A stretch of 64,000 nt of DNA from Gordonia liuliyuniae (GTDB lineage: Bacteria > Actinomycetota > Actinomycetes > Mycobacteriales > Mycobacteriaceae), in assembly GCF_021739025.1 (NCBI RefSeq), contig NZ_JAKKOT010000004.1, positions 186,001-250,000 on the forward strand, written 5' to 3'. The notes beneath the pieces were generated by a model. The model ran no database searches and was not told where the DNA came from. It saw only the letters and a program-made list of their open reading frames with translations. Shown here one piece after another: positions 1-8,977 of the stretch (positions are counted from its first letter, which is position 1; every line of letters begins with the position of its first letter). Both the position numbers and the translations under genes were made by a program.

Positions 1-640
1 ACTCGATCTCGACAGGACTTGATGAACGCCAACCGGCCCGGGCCAGGTGCAGGGCTGCGGTCTGCGACCGTCGAAGCCCGATCGGCACGATAGTGGCGGA
101 GTCTGGGAGGTCCGCCCGCTCACCGATCGCCTCGGGCAGGCCGAGGCCGACGGGAGAGTCGTCGTGAAGCACGTAGACGCGGGCGCCGTCGCCGGTCGCG
201 GCGGTCGCGTCCAGCATGCGCACAAGTCCAGCGGCCAGCGGCAGCTCGTCCACACTGACCACCGGGCACGCGGACTCCATCGGCAGACCGTTCACCCGGA
301 GCATGTCAGCGATGGCATGTGACTGGCAGATGAGGAGTCGGGGAAGTGCGTAGTCGAAGAGGTCGCCCTCCGGCGTCGATCGGCCAGGCTCGGTCGGTGA
401 CTTCCCTGGTCGCGTAAGAAGCCCGGGGAGGTCATCGGATTGTCGTAACCAACCCTCGAACGCCTCGATCGAGATCGGTGGGAACACTGTGAACGGCACC
501 AGCCGCGGCAGGTGATGCGCAGGCAGCAGCAGTCGACAGACCTCGTAGTACAGCTGACGTTCGGTGAATCGCAGGCCCGTTGGCGCGCCAGCGTGGGCCG
601 CGGCCCGCTGCACCAGGCTGCTGGTCAGACGGTAGGCCAT
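1..640 (-). CDS. Unknown protein, 3' part beyond window; paralogue of its upstream neighbour
   Basis: I do not recognise this family. The frame is open from an ATG at 640 to the window edge (213 codons seen). The start overlaps the stop of the upstream gene by 16 bases, so the two are probably co-translated. Two motifs are shared with that neighbour: FTERQLYY at residues 25-32, and HDDSPVGLGL at 159-168 followed by GLRRSQTA at 188-195. The first looks like a winged-helix QLYY segment and the second vaguely like a Toprim D-x-D loop, the order found in TopoVI-A/Spo11. That comparison is speculative. No signal peptide or membrane segment is seen. Confidence 0.7.
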   Translation of the reverse strand, partial: MAYRLTSSLVQRAAAHAGAPTGLRFTERQLYYEVCRLLLPAHHLPRLVPFTVFPPISIEAFEGWLRQSDDLPGLLTRPGKSPTEPGRSTPEGDLFDYALPRLLICQSHAIADMLRVNGLPMESACPVVSVDELPLAAGLVRMLDATAATGDGARVYVLHDDSPVGLGLPEAIGERADLPDSATIVPIGLRRSQTAALHLARAGWRSSSPVEIE

Positions 641-1671
641 GTGAGGAATCCGACGGTCCGGGCTTCGGCGGTACCGGGCTCGAAACGATCGATTGCCCGG
701 TTGACGGCGGCGATCAGTCTGCGTGGCGGCACTGCTGAGACCGGTGTCCACCAGCCGGTCTCCAACCAGGCGCGCTCGGCGTCGGGCAGATCGCTGGGCA
801 GCGTCGCGGCAGCGTCGTTTGACAACGTAGGCGTACGTAGCCACAGGCGCGGGGGCTCGGCAGACATCGCAGTCTGCGGCGACAGGCCGACATCGACGGC
901 GCGCGGACCGAAACGTCGTCGGGCCTCTGCGACCAGACCCAAACCTTCCGGACTCGCATCATGGATTACCAGCACCGGGATGTTCGGCGGAACCTGATCG
1001 GGATGCGAGACGGGGATGAGGTCGCGATCGCGCACGATACCGTTCCACGAGAGGCAGACCAGTACGCTGCGACTGGGACAGAGGACCGCATAGCGAGGCG
1101 AGGCCGCGTGTTCGATGCCTGCCCGACGCTCGTCGACCAGTCCGGGAATCGTGGTGCCGTAGACCGACTGCCAGCGGTCCTCAACCGTTGCCGCGAAGTC
1201 CTCGAGCGAATCGTCCATATCGATGCGGTAATTCCGCAGCATCGATGGACGACGCAACCCATTGATGACCATGCTGAGCGCGATCAAACAGGCGGATACG
1301 GTGAACAGCCATGTGACCAGGGTGCCTTCCGATAAGTCGGTCGCCGAAGGGCCGACCGCCAGCGCCAGAGGCAGGCCCGGAGTGAGCGTCAGGAACAAGA
1401 GGGCGCCGGCGGTACCCCAGAAGGCGATCCGCCACCCAGACTCGATGCTCGTCTCGAGCGTCCTCTTGCCCGCGGCATAGCGTAGTTGCTCGTAAGTGAA
1501 GTGTAGATGCGCGTCAGTGCTGAGCTTATCGGCCAGGCGTAGGACGCGGAGATCGTGCAACCTGTACGGCGCAGTCTTCGGATCGAGTGCGAACTCGCGT
1601 TTGCATTGGCTGCAGGTGTGATCGGGTCGGTCGCGATAACGCACGTCGGCGCGGCAGTGGGGACAGATCAC
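625..1671 (-). CDS. Zinc-ribbon membrane protein of unknown function
   Basis: 348 residues from a GTG at 1671, chosen because AAAGGAGGA lies 8 bases upstream; the longer frame to 1764 has no ribosome binding site. An N-terminal zinc ribbon has Cys3, Cys6, Cys20 and Cys23. FTYEQLRY follows at 58-65, two membrane helices at about 82-106 and 117-138, then a soluble domain with HDASPEGLGL at 237-246 and GLSPQTA at 262-268. These motifs recur in the downstream gene, so the pair look like paralogues, this one carrying the ribbon and helices as extras. A -10-like TATAGT on the minus strand is at 1730-1735. Function unknown; the soluble domain is probably cytoplasmic. Confidence 0.8.
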   Translation of the reverse strand: MICPHCRADVRYRDRPDHTCSQCKREFALDPKTAPYRLHDLRVLRLADKLSTDAHLHFTYEQLRYAAGKRTLETSIESGWRIAFWGTAGALLFLTLTPGLPLALAVGPSATDLSEGTLVTWLFTVSACLIALSMVINGLRRPSMLRNYRIDMDDSLEDFAATVEDRWQSVYGTTIPGLVDERRAGIEHAASPRYAVLCPSRSVLVCLSWNGIVRDRDLIPVSHPDQVPPNIPVLVIHDASPEGLGLVAEARRRFGPRAVDVGLSPQTAMSAEPPRLWLRTPTLSNDAAATLPSDLPDAERAWLETGWWTPVSAVPPRRLIAAVNRAIDRFEPGTAEARTVGFLTWPTV

Positions 1672-1931
1672 CGACGCTCCTCCTTTGCGGCTATGACACC
1701 GCTCCCGTCGCGTGTCCTCCGTTCGAATCACTATACGAGAGTTTCGCGAATTCTGACCGTCCAACTACCGGGAGGATGGAGGTGCATCGGTTGCGTGCCA
1801 GCTCCGCGCCTGCGTAACGGGAGCCAACATGCTCGTACAAGTGCGTGATGCGTGAATGCGTGGACGCGGACGCCCGAACTGCCGTGCTCCAGTTCGCTGT
1901 GTACGCACCGGATCCACGGTAATTTCAACAG

Positions 1932-3287
1932 GTGCCAGTCTCGAAGAACCTCTCCCCCGGCTTGGTCAGGCTGTGCATCGTCGCCGCGGTCGCCGGCGTG
2001 ATCATCGGGTTCGTCGGTGGCGCGTTCCGGTGGTGTCTGAGCCACCTCGACCGGTGGCGGGTGGACATGTTGGATTGGGCCGACACGCTGCCGGGCCCCG
2101 GCTGGCTCATTCCGATAGGCGTCACCGCGGCAGGGGCGGTGATCGCCGCGATGATCGTGCACGTGATGCCGCTGGCATCCGGGAGCGGCATCCAACACGT
2201 CGAGGCGGTCCAACGCGGTGAAGCCGACCCTCCCCCGCTGCTGTTGCTGCCGGCGAAGTTCGTCGGCGGTCTGATCGCCATCGGCGCAGGCCTCGTGCTC
2301 GGACGCGAAGGGCCGACCGTGCACATGGGCGCCGCGGTCGGCGCGGCGGCCGCACGGAAGGGCGGCCTCGATGACGACGATGTCCGGCAGATGCAGACGT
2401 CGGTGGGCGGCGCCGGCCTAGCCGTCGCCTTCAACGCGCCCATCGGTGGCGCATTGTTCGTGCTCGAAGAGGTCGCCAAGTCGGTACGGATGCGCATCGT
2501 CGTTCCGACGCTGATCGCCGTCGCGGTGGCTGTCGCCTGTGCGCGTCTGGTGATCGGCGACGGCTCCGACTTCCACGTCGGAACCGTCGACACGCCGTCG
2601 ATCGTGCTGCTCCCGGTGTTCATCGTCTTCGGGCTGATCACCGGTGCGATGGGCGGCGTGTACAACCGCGTGATTCTGGGGGCCCTCGATCTGGTCGCCC
2701 GCTTCAGTCACGTTCCCGCGGTGGTCAAAGCCGGGATAGCCGGGGCGATCATCGGTGCGCTACTGGTGATAGACCCGCTCACCGCCGGAGGCGGAGACAC
2801 CGTCGCGCAGAAGGTCCTCGACGGCGGCGGCCTGGCGCTGCCGCTGGTCGCTGCGCTGTTCCTGATCCGGTTCGTGGCCGGGCCGCTGTCGTACGCGGCG
2901 GCCACCCCCGGCGGGCTGTTCGCGCCGCTGCTTGCCGTCGGCGCGTTATGGGGCATGCTGTTCGCGGCACTCACCGACGTGGTGTTGCCCGGTCAGCAGC
3001 CGTCGCTGACGGTCGCGATGGCTATCGTCGGCATGTCGGCGTTGTTCGGCGCGGTGGTGCGAGCCCCGGTGACCGGTGTGGTGCTGGTGATGGAGATGAC
3101 CGCGACGACCACGGTCACCGTGCCGATGCTGGCGGCCACGGCCGCCGCAGTACTGGTAGCCCAACTCGTCGGGTCGCCACCGATCTACGACTCGCTGCGC
3201 GAACGGATGCTCGCGTCCGCGGTGCCCTCCCCCACGACTGCCGCCTCGACCGACGACGACGGACCAGAGCCCGACCGGAACACATGA
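1932..3287 (+). CDS. ClC-family chloride/proton antiporter
   Basis: 451-residue ClC channel/transporter with a GTG start and about ten or more hydrophobic segments. The anion-selectivity motifs are present: GSGIQ at 84-88, GREGP at 124-128 with the gating glutamate, and GGLFAP near 325. NAPIGGALFVLEE at 168-180 keeps the internal proton glutamate, which in this family marks H+/Cl- exchangers rather than pure channels. Likely role is chloride or pH homeostasis at the cytoplasmic membrane. No CBS domains are seen. It stands alone, convergent with the ATP-grasp gene. The 260 bases upstream hold no gene. Confidence 0.93.
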   Translation: MPVSKNLSPGLVRLCIVAAVAGVIIGFVGGAFRWCLSHLDRWRVDMLDWADTLPGPGWLIPIGVTAAGAVIAAMIVHVMPLASGSGIQHVEAVQRGEADPPPLLLLPAKFVGGLIAIGAGLVLGREGPTVHMGAAVGAAAARKGGLDDDDVRQMQTSVGGAGLAVAFNAPIGGALFVLEEVAKSVRMRIVVPTLIAVAVAVACARLVIGDGSDFHVGTVDTPSIVLLPVFIVFGLITGAMGGVYNRVILGALDLVARFSHVPAVVKAGIAGAIIGALLVIDPLTAGGGDTVAQKVLDGGGLALPLVAALFLIRFVAGPLSYAAATPGGLFAPLLAVGALWGMLFAALTDVVLPGQQPSLTVAMAIVGMSALFGAVVRAPVTGVVLVMEMTATTTVTVPMLAATAAAVLVAQLVGSPPIYDSLRERMLASAVPSPTTAASTDDDGPEPDRNT

Positions 3288-3347
3288 CGGAGGGGCCGGG
3301 ATCCCCGAGGCAGTCGAGGAGCCCGGCGCCGACGGCCGCAGCCTGGA

Positions 3348-4571
3348 TCAGGCGATCGGCGTGCCGTCCCAGGACACGTCGAAGAACTGGGCCGCCATGA
3401 GCTGTTCCCGCTTGTTGCGATCGATACCGAGTTCTTTTCGGTAATGCAGGACGTGCTGCAACGACAACGCCGAGTACAGCAGCGGAAGCGCGTCACCCGG
3501 CCGTTCGTACACACCGCCGGAACGATGTGCGGCCGACAGGTCTTTGTGCAGGTGACGGGGATGTTTGAGGATGTCACGCAGGACCGCGGCACGGATCGAC
3601 TTCTTGCGACCGGGCGGCACCACGACGAGTCCGCTCGGGTTGAACAGTGCGGTGTCGAACTCTTCATCGGTGGCCAACGTGCATCCGGCGGTCGGACGCG
3701 GATTGCATTCGACCATGTGGTGCACGCCGTCATCGGTGACCAGGTAGTCGAAACTGATCTGGCCGTGCCAGTTCAGCTCGGACGCGAACCGCTGCGCGGT
3801 CGCCAGCGACTCCGGGGAATCCACCGACTCGAACACGATTCCACCGCGGTCATCGATGGCCAACGGATGCTCGTAGCACGAGTGCAGCACCACCTCGCCG
3901 TGGTGGACGACGCTCCAGCTGCAACGATTGACACCCGTCAGGAACTCCTGGACGAGCCACGGATCCTCAGGTGTCGGATGAATGTCCGCGAGGTCACCGT
4001 CGCCGGCCAATGGACCGGTATTGGTGAGGATGTCCAGACCGCCCCGCCCGTACGCGGCGCGGGCGAACCAGTGGTCCCACCGCTGGACTGCCTCAGCGAG
4101 CTCCGCCTCGGACGTCGCAGTGATCGACTCGGCCACCGGGAGACCGAACTGCCGACACAGCTCGGTGAAGGCGACCTTGTCGTGCACACGGGTCAGCGTC
4201 TCCAACGGCGGGAAGAACTGTTCGAGGTCACCGCGACCGGCGGCCAACCGGTCGCGGTGAGCGGCGAGATAGAAGACCTCCTCGAACATCGGGATCAACC
4301 AGTTGATCTGGTGCTCGTCGATGACCTTCTCGACCGCGCCGATGAACTCTTCGGTCTGCTGCGTCGGAGCAGGCACCACCACGTGGTGTCGAGCGCCCCG
4401 CGAGTGGCTGCCCGGCGCCGCGGAGAACGTGTCTGCGGCTACGACGTCGCGGCCGCTCGCACCCAGCTTGTGGATCTCGTCCACCGCGAACGGCATCCGC
4501 GAGGTCGTCACGAGAACGCGGGGATCGGCTTCGGGGCTCGGCGGCGCGGGGTCGCCGTTGGTCTGAGGCAT
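3348..4571 (-). CDS. ATP-grasp domain ligase-like protein
   Basis: 407 residues from the ATG at 4571, preferred over 4595 because AAAGGA lies eight bases before it. It has an N-terminal pre-ATP-grasp Rossmann-like region (VLVTTSRMPFAVDEIHKLG) and a central-to-C-terminal ATP-grasp fold ending in the metal-binding MVECNPRPTAG segment, like carbamoyl-phosphate synthase or biotin carboxylase. Families like this ligate a carboxylate to an amine or thiol through an acyl phosphate; the substrate is not apparent. It is the last gene of a minus-strand operon headed by the oxalate decarboxylase, 61 bases after the MFS gene. Confidence 0.85.
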   Translation of the reverse strand: MPQTNGDPAPPSPEADPRVLVTTSRMPFAVDEIHKLGASGRDVVAADTFSAAPGSHSRGARHHVVVPAPTQQTEEFIGAVEKVIDEHQINWLIPMFEEVFYLAAHRDRLAAGRGDLEQFFPPLETLTRVHDKVAFTELCRQFGLPVAESITATSEAELAEAVQRWDHWFARAAYGRGGLDILTNTGPLAGDGDLADIHPTPEDPWLVQEFLTGVNRCSWSVVHHGEVVLHSCYEHPLAIDDRGGIVFESVDSPESLATAQRFASELNWHGQISFDYLVTDDGVHHMVECNPRPTAGCTLATDEEFDTALFNPSGLVVVPPGRKKSIRAAVLRDILKHPRHLHKDLSAAHRSGGVYERPGDALPLLYSALSLQHVLHYRKELGIDRNKREQLMAAQFFDVSWDGTPIA

Positions 4572-4632
4572 GAGGAGGGTCCTTTCGTCGGTCATTTCGA
4601 CGGCGCCGCGTCCGATCGTGGCGCCCAGTCCA

Positions 4633-6057
4633 TCAAAGAGTCGCGCCGGCCCGGTCCTGCCGAGCCGCGACTGGAGGCGACCGTCGGGGGACGACGTTGA
4701 TCATGAAGATTATCGCGCCCGCGGCGATGAGCAGGATCCACGTCGGCACCGCTGCATGTTCGAACCCGGTCTTCAGGTCGGCACCGAGGTCGTTGGCGAG
4801 CAGAGCACCGGCCACCGCCACACCGAGAACCTGACCGACCTGGCGCCCCATCGAGATGAGGCTCGCCGCGAGACCGGCCTTGTCGTTGGGCAGTTCGGAG
4901 ATCGCGACGACGTTCACTGGATCGTTGAGCGCGCCGAACCCCAGTCCCATCAGAAGGAAGGCGACGAGCATCGCAGTCACCGCGACCTCGCTGGTGATCC
5001 AGAACGCGACCCCGGCGACGGAGATCAGCAGCGCTGCGACGAGCAGCACGCCGCGAGTTCTGCCCGCGGCGACGAACTTGCCTGACAGGGGCGCGGTCAC
5101 CGCAGAGGCGAGCGCCATCGGCAGAATGAACAGCCCGGCTTCGATGGGGCTCAGACCGCGGAAGTTCTGCAGGTACAAGGTGGCGGTGAACAGCACGGCC
5201 CCAGACCCGAGGACACCGAGCATCAGCGTCAAGATCGAGGTGGTGAAGGCCCGACTCCCGAAGAGCGAGAACGGGATCAGTGCTTCGGCCTTCGTCCTCT
5301 CATAGAGGACGAGAACGATGAGACTCACCGCGCAGATAGCGAGTGCGGTCAACACCGCGGGCGACGTCCACCCCAGCCGGGGGCTCTCAATGATGACGAA
5401 CACCAGCGTCAACAAGAACGCGACGACGCCGACCTGCCCGACCGGGTCGAACGGCTTGACCTTGTCGGCCCGGGATTCCGGTGCCCAGACGACCAGGACG
5501 ACGACCGCGATGATCCCGGGGATCACGTTCACCCAGAAGATCGACCGCCACCCCATCGACTGCACCAGCACGCCACCGAGCATGGGCCCCAACGCCAGCC
5601 CGACACTTGCGATCACCGACCACCACCCGAGTGCCTTGGCTCGTTCGGCCTTGTCGGTGAAGGTGTTGGTGACCAACGATAATGCGGCCGGTGAGATCAC
5701 CGCGGCGCCGATGGCTTGGAAAGCACGGGTGGCGATCAGCCACGTCTCATCCGCCGTGATGCTGCACAAGACCGACCCGAGAGTGAACACGCAGACCCCG
5801 ACGATCAGCATGCGCCGCCGTCCGAACCGGTCGGCGAGCATGCCCGACATGAGCACGAAGCCCGCGATCACCAGGATGTAAGCGCTGACGATCCACTGCA
5901 GAGACTGCAGCGACGCGCCGAGTTCTCGAGCGATCGACGGGAGAGCGACGTTCACGATCGTGCCGTCGAGGGTCATCATGAGAAACGGCAGACCACTCAT
6001 CAGCAGAACGAGGTAGCGCTCGCGACTGGTGGTGGGAGTCAAGGTTCGGGGTGTCAT
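4633..6057 (-). CDS. MFS transporter, DHA2 (14-helix) type
   Basis: 474 residues; the ATG at 6057 follows AAGGAG, with an upstream GTG at 6069 as alternative. Fourteen hydrophobic segments are visible. LDGTIVNVALPSI in helix 1 and the loop motif GMLADRFGRRRM are characteristic of drug:proton antiporter-2 exporters, which pump organic compounds out at the inner membrane. It lies between the DUF1275 gene (54 bases upstream, with a strong hairpin in between) and the ATP-grasp gene. Substrate unknown; the operon context suggests an organic acid or a product made by the neighbouring enzymes. Confidence 0.9.
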   Translation of the reverse strand: MTPRTLTPTTSRERYLVLLMSGLPFLMMTLDGTIVNVALPSIARELGASLQSLQWIVSAYILVIAGFVLMSGMLADRFGRRRMLIVGVCVFTLGSVLCSITADETWLIATRAFQAIGAAVISPAALSLVTNTFTDKAERAKALGWWSVIASVGLALGPMLGGVLVQSMGWRSIFWVNVIPGIIAVVVLVVWAPESRADKVKPFDPVGQVGVVAFLLTLVFVIIESPRLGWTSPAVLTALAICAVSLIVLVLYERTKAEALIPFSLFGSRAFTTSILTLMLGVLGSGAVLFTATLYLQNFRGLSPIEAGLFILPMALASAVTAPLSGKFVAAGRTRGVLLVAALLISVAGVAFWITSEVAVTAMLVAFLLMGLGFGALNDPVNVVAISELPNDKAGLAASLISMGRQVGQVLGVAVAGALLANDLGADLKTGFEHAAVPTWILLIAAGAIIFMINVVPRRSPPVAARQDRAGATL

Positions 6058-6073
6058 ACTCTCCTTCACGACA

Positions 6074-6105
6074 GAGTGGGCGAGCCTGGAGAGGCCCGCC
6101 CACTC
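6074..6105 (-). terminator. Two-tier hairpin between DUF1275 and MFS genes
   Basis: GAGTGGGC (6074-6081) pairs perfectly with GCCCACTC (6098-6105). Inside it GCCT (6084-6087) pairs with AGGC (6092-6095) around a GGAG loop. There is no T-run, so it may be an attenuator, a processing site or a 3' stability element within the operon rather than a full terminator. Confidence 0.6.
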
Positions 6106-6111
6106 GTCGTC

Positions 6112-6924
6112 TTAAGCGAACGTGCCGCCCGGAGTCGGATCGACGTTCTGGAACTTCCTCTGCACCGAGATGATGGCGAGGACTGCCGCGATGATCGCGG
6201 GTATGAAGATCGACGAACCGTTCGTGATCTCCTTGTCGGCGAGGAATCCGATCGCACCGCCGCCCGCGAACCCGAGCAGAGTGAGGAAGAAGATTCCCGC
6301 CCACTTCAGATTCGGTTCGCCGTTGATTCCTTCGCGTTTGAACATGCCCTGGACCAAGAAGTTGAACGCCATCTGCACCACGAACGTGACCGCGACGTTG
6401 CCGTAGAGCATGCCGTGGTTCTTGTGGTAGGCGTTGCCCTGTGCTCCGGCGACGAAGCTGATGGCGACGGCGATCCACTTGGCGGCGTCCTGATGGTCTG
6501 TCGCCAGATCGAATATTGCGGCGCTCTCGTCACGGCTGCCGACGATCGTCAGCGCGAGGACGCCGAGCACGACCAACACCGCCGCCTGCACGACGAGGAC
6601 GACCGTGGTGAAGATCCGGCCGTTGCGCAAGAGCGAGGTCATCAGCACACCGCAGGCCGCTGAGCCGAGACCGAACGCGATGACCGAGACGAACGGGAAG
6701 GTGAACTTCTCCCAGTCGGCCTGCACCAGCCAATATCCGCTGGAGACGACGTTGCCCGACTGCACGGTGGCGAACGTGGAGGCGTTCGCCAGCGTCCAGG
6801 CGTTCATCGCGCCGGCCATGAACGCGAGCAGAAAGCCGACCAGCGGCAACTCCATGAGGGGGAAGCGAATCCGCTCGGGGTGGTCCTGGATGACTCGGGA
6901 CTGTGAGGGAATGGGACTTGACAT
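6112..6924 (-). CDS. DUF1275 (YoaK-type) membrane protein
   Basis: 270 residues with an ATG at 6924 behind GAGGAG. Six or seven hydrophobic segments and the N-terminal AGAMNAWTL...TFATVQSGNVV pattern are typical of the DUF1275/YoaK family, whose biochemical role is not established. FVAGAQGNAYHK in the middle matches the family's second conserved block. It is 18 bases downstream of the flavodoxin-like gene and clearly in the same minus-strand operon. A transport or membrane-scaffold role is a guess. Confidence 0.88.
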   Translation of the reverse strand: MSSPIPSQSRVIQDHPERIRFPLMELPLVGFLLAFMAGAMNAWTLANASTFATVQSGNVVSSGYWLVQADWEKFTFPFVSVIAFGLGSAACGVLMTSLLRNGRIFTTVVLVVQAAVLVVLGVLALTIVGSRDESAAIFDLATDHQDAAKWIAVAISFVAGAQGNAYHKNHGMLYGNVAVTFVVQMAFNFLVQGMFKREGINGEPNLKWAGIFFLTLLGFAGGGAIGFLADKEITNGSSIFIPAIIAAVLAIISVQRKFQNVDPTPGGTFA

Positions 6925-6942
6925 CGTGACTCCTCGGTTGGC

Positions 6943-7593
6943 TCAGCTGAAGACGTCAGCCGCAGACGGCGGGATGTTCTTCGGCGGTACCGGCGGGACT
7001 GCGGACTTGTCGGCGGAGCGCAGAGGCGCGAGCGCCTCAGTCACCGCCACGAAACGCGTCAGATGGGCGGAGAGGACTTCAGCGGCGGTATCCGCGTCCG
7101 GGATCTTGCCGTGCTCGAGAACGAAACTGAGCCCGTACGGGTTTCCGTCCAACTTGTTCATCGTCGGATCGGCGGTGCTCGGCGGGACGAGCACGCAACC
7201 CCACGCAGCACCCGCGGCGTTCAGGTCATCGACCACCCGCTCCTGTCCGGCGTGGGCGAAGGCAGAGGTGGCCATCGCCGTGAACGTCGTGTTCAGATAT
7301 GCGCCGGCGACCGCTGCGTCATGGTTCTCGTCGATGAACGCCTTGATCGACGCCGACAACAACCCGGTGTGCGACGGCGAACTGATGATGAATCCGTCGG
7401 CCCAGGCGAGGTCGTCGGCAGTGGCCAGGTCATCCTTCGTCGCCGACGGCTGTACGTCCTCGGCGAGCGCCACCTCACGCACTCGTCGACTCCGCACCTC
7501 GCAACCCGTGGGCTCGAGAGCGGCCTCGACGAGACGTGCCAACTCGGCGTTGGCTCCGAACAGGCTCGAATACACATGCAGTATGCGAGTCAT
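6943..7593 (-). CDS. Flavodoxin-fold NAD(P)H-dependent oxidoreductase
   Basis: 216 residues. The N-terminal ILHVYSSLFGANAELA is the flavodoxin phosphate-binding loop region. SSPSHTGLLSASIKAFIDE resembles the FMN-contacting loop of NADPH-dependent FMN reductases and WrbA-like proteins. It starts seven bases after the oxalate decarboxylase stop, so the two are surely cotranscribed. Likely a cytoplasmic FMN reductase or quinone reductase; partner and substrate are unknown. The C-terminal 30 residues are Pro/Ala-rich and probably disordered. Confidence 0.85.
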   Translation of the reverse strand: MTRILHVYSSLFGANAELARLVEAALEPTGCEVRSRRVREVALAEDVQPSATKDDLATADDLAWADGFIISSPSHTGLLSASIKAFIDENHDAAVAGAYLNTTFTAMATSAFAHAGQERVVDDLNAAGAAWGCVLVPPSTADPTMNKLDGNPYGLSFVLEHGKIPDADTAAEVLSAHLTRFVAVTEALAPLRSADKSAVPPVPPKNIPPSAADVFS

Positions 7594-7600
7594 CGGATGG

Positions 7601-8805
7601 CTACTTCTCGATCTTCGACTGGTCGTACCAGATCACGGGGGCGGGTTTGTCATCGCGCGGCAGCGATTCGACGAACTGGGTCGACACATTGAGGTGGTCG
7701 GCGACGATCTGCGCCGGGTTCGAGGCGAGCCACTTGTTCGCGGAGATGTCCGAGTACTCAGCCGCCTTGAAGACCTCGACGAAGATCAGTTTCTCGTCGC
7801 CGATGTTCTGCACATAGTGGCCGGCGACCAGTGGCACGATGCCGACGTCCCCCGCCCTGAAATCGAACGTGCGCGACAACCCGTTGGAGTCGAAGATGGT
7901 CATCCGGGCCTTGCCCTGGATGTAGTACTGCCATTCCGCGGCTTTGGGGTGCCAGTGCAGTTCGCGCATGCCGCCCGGTTCCACCTCGACGAAAGCCGCT
8001 GAGATCGTCTTCGCGGCGGGGAACGCGTTGACGTCGACGATCCGAACGCGACCGGCTTCGGACTCGATCGGCTCGATGTTCTCCATGTGCAAGGTGAACG
8101 GCGACGGAACCTTGCCTGCCGCCACCGGCCGGTCGACCTCAGCGATCGGCCCGGGCAGGGAGGCGTCGAAGATGTACTTCTCCTTGGCCGGGAACGTGCT
8201 GATCTCGCCGACGGTCTTCCTCAGGTTGGCCGCGACCACGTCCTGCGGGGTGTGCGCGAACCAGTCCGAGAGGAGGAAGGTGAAGTTCTCGGAGAAGTCG
8301 GGATCGCTGAACACCAGCAGGAATTCGACACCGTCTTCGAGACCCTGGATCGAGTGCGGCAGGCCGGCCTCGAAGTTCCACAGGTCGCCGGCCTTGACGT
8401 CGTCGATGAACGAACGTCCGTGCTCGTCGATCGCGGTCACCCGGCAGCTTCCGACCAGAACCAGGCCCCACTCGGCTTCCTTATGCCAGTGCAGTTCTCG
8501 GTACGCGCCCGGCTCCAGAGCCATGTTGACTCCGGCGACATCGGTCGACGCCGGGATCTCGCGGTTGGTGACCTCGCGTGCCCAACCCCCCCCTGCTCCA
8601 ACCGCTGGTGCGCGTCGGAGAACGAGTACTTCATGTTCGCCATCGTCCCGTGATCGGTATCCGGCGGGACGATGATGTCCGGGTTCTCTCGGTCCCGCCA
8701 GATGTCGCGGGGCCCGAGGTCGAGCCAGCCGGTGTTGTCGCTGGCACGGATCGGCTGGGGAGCCACATCGTCGGCCACGTCATCTCCTACGTCTGAAAAG
8801 TTCAT
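7601..8805 (-). pseudogene. oxdC: Bicupin oxalate decarboxylase, single-base frameshift in a G8 run
   Basis: Two overlapping frames together encode a full bicupin (about 401 residues if restored). The N-terminal part runs from the ATG at 8805 to codons ending RLEQGG; the rest, starting WAREV, continues in another frame. The break is at eight Cs (8586-8593, G8 on the coding strand); nine or six would restore the frame. Mn ligands are present in both cupins (RELHWHKEAEW and RELHWHPKAAEW), and the lid SENFT keeps the glutamate that marks decarboxylase (oxalate to formate and CO2) over oxidase activity. First gene of the five-gene operon. It may be a true pseudogene, phase variation or a sequencing error. 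Confidence 0.85.
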
Positions 8806-8977
8806 GAGATCGCCGGCGAGCTCACCGACGATGCATGCACGTTAACTCCCCAGAACCGGCATTGGGTGAAGAACTCGGAGAACAGTCAAAGAATTGAATT
8901 GGGTAGCTCAGAATGGACGCTCGCCGACGGTGGAGTGCTCTGTGCCCGCGGCGAATCCGACCGGTAGCCTCAGATCG

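Noticed and set aside
3444..4700. 418-residue plus-strand open frame opposite the ATP-grasp gene
   Set aside because: Antisense shadow of a gene with clear domains; its translation is Arg/His-rich with no motif.
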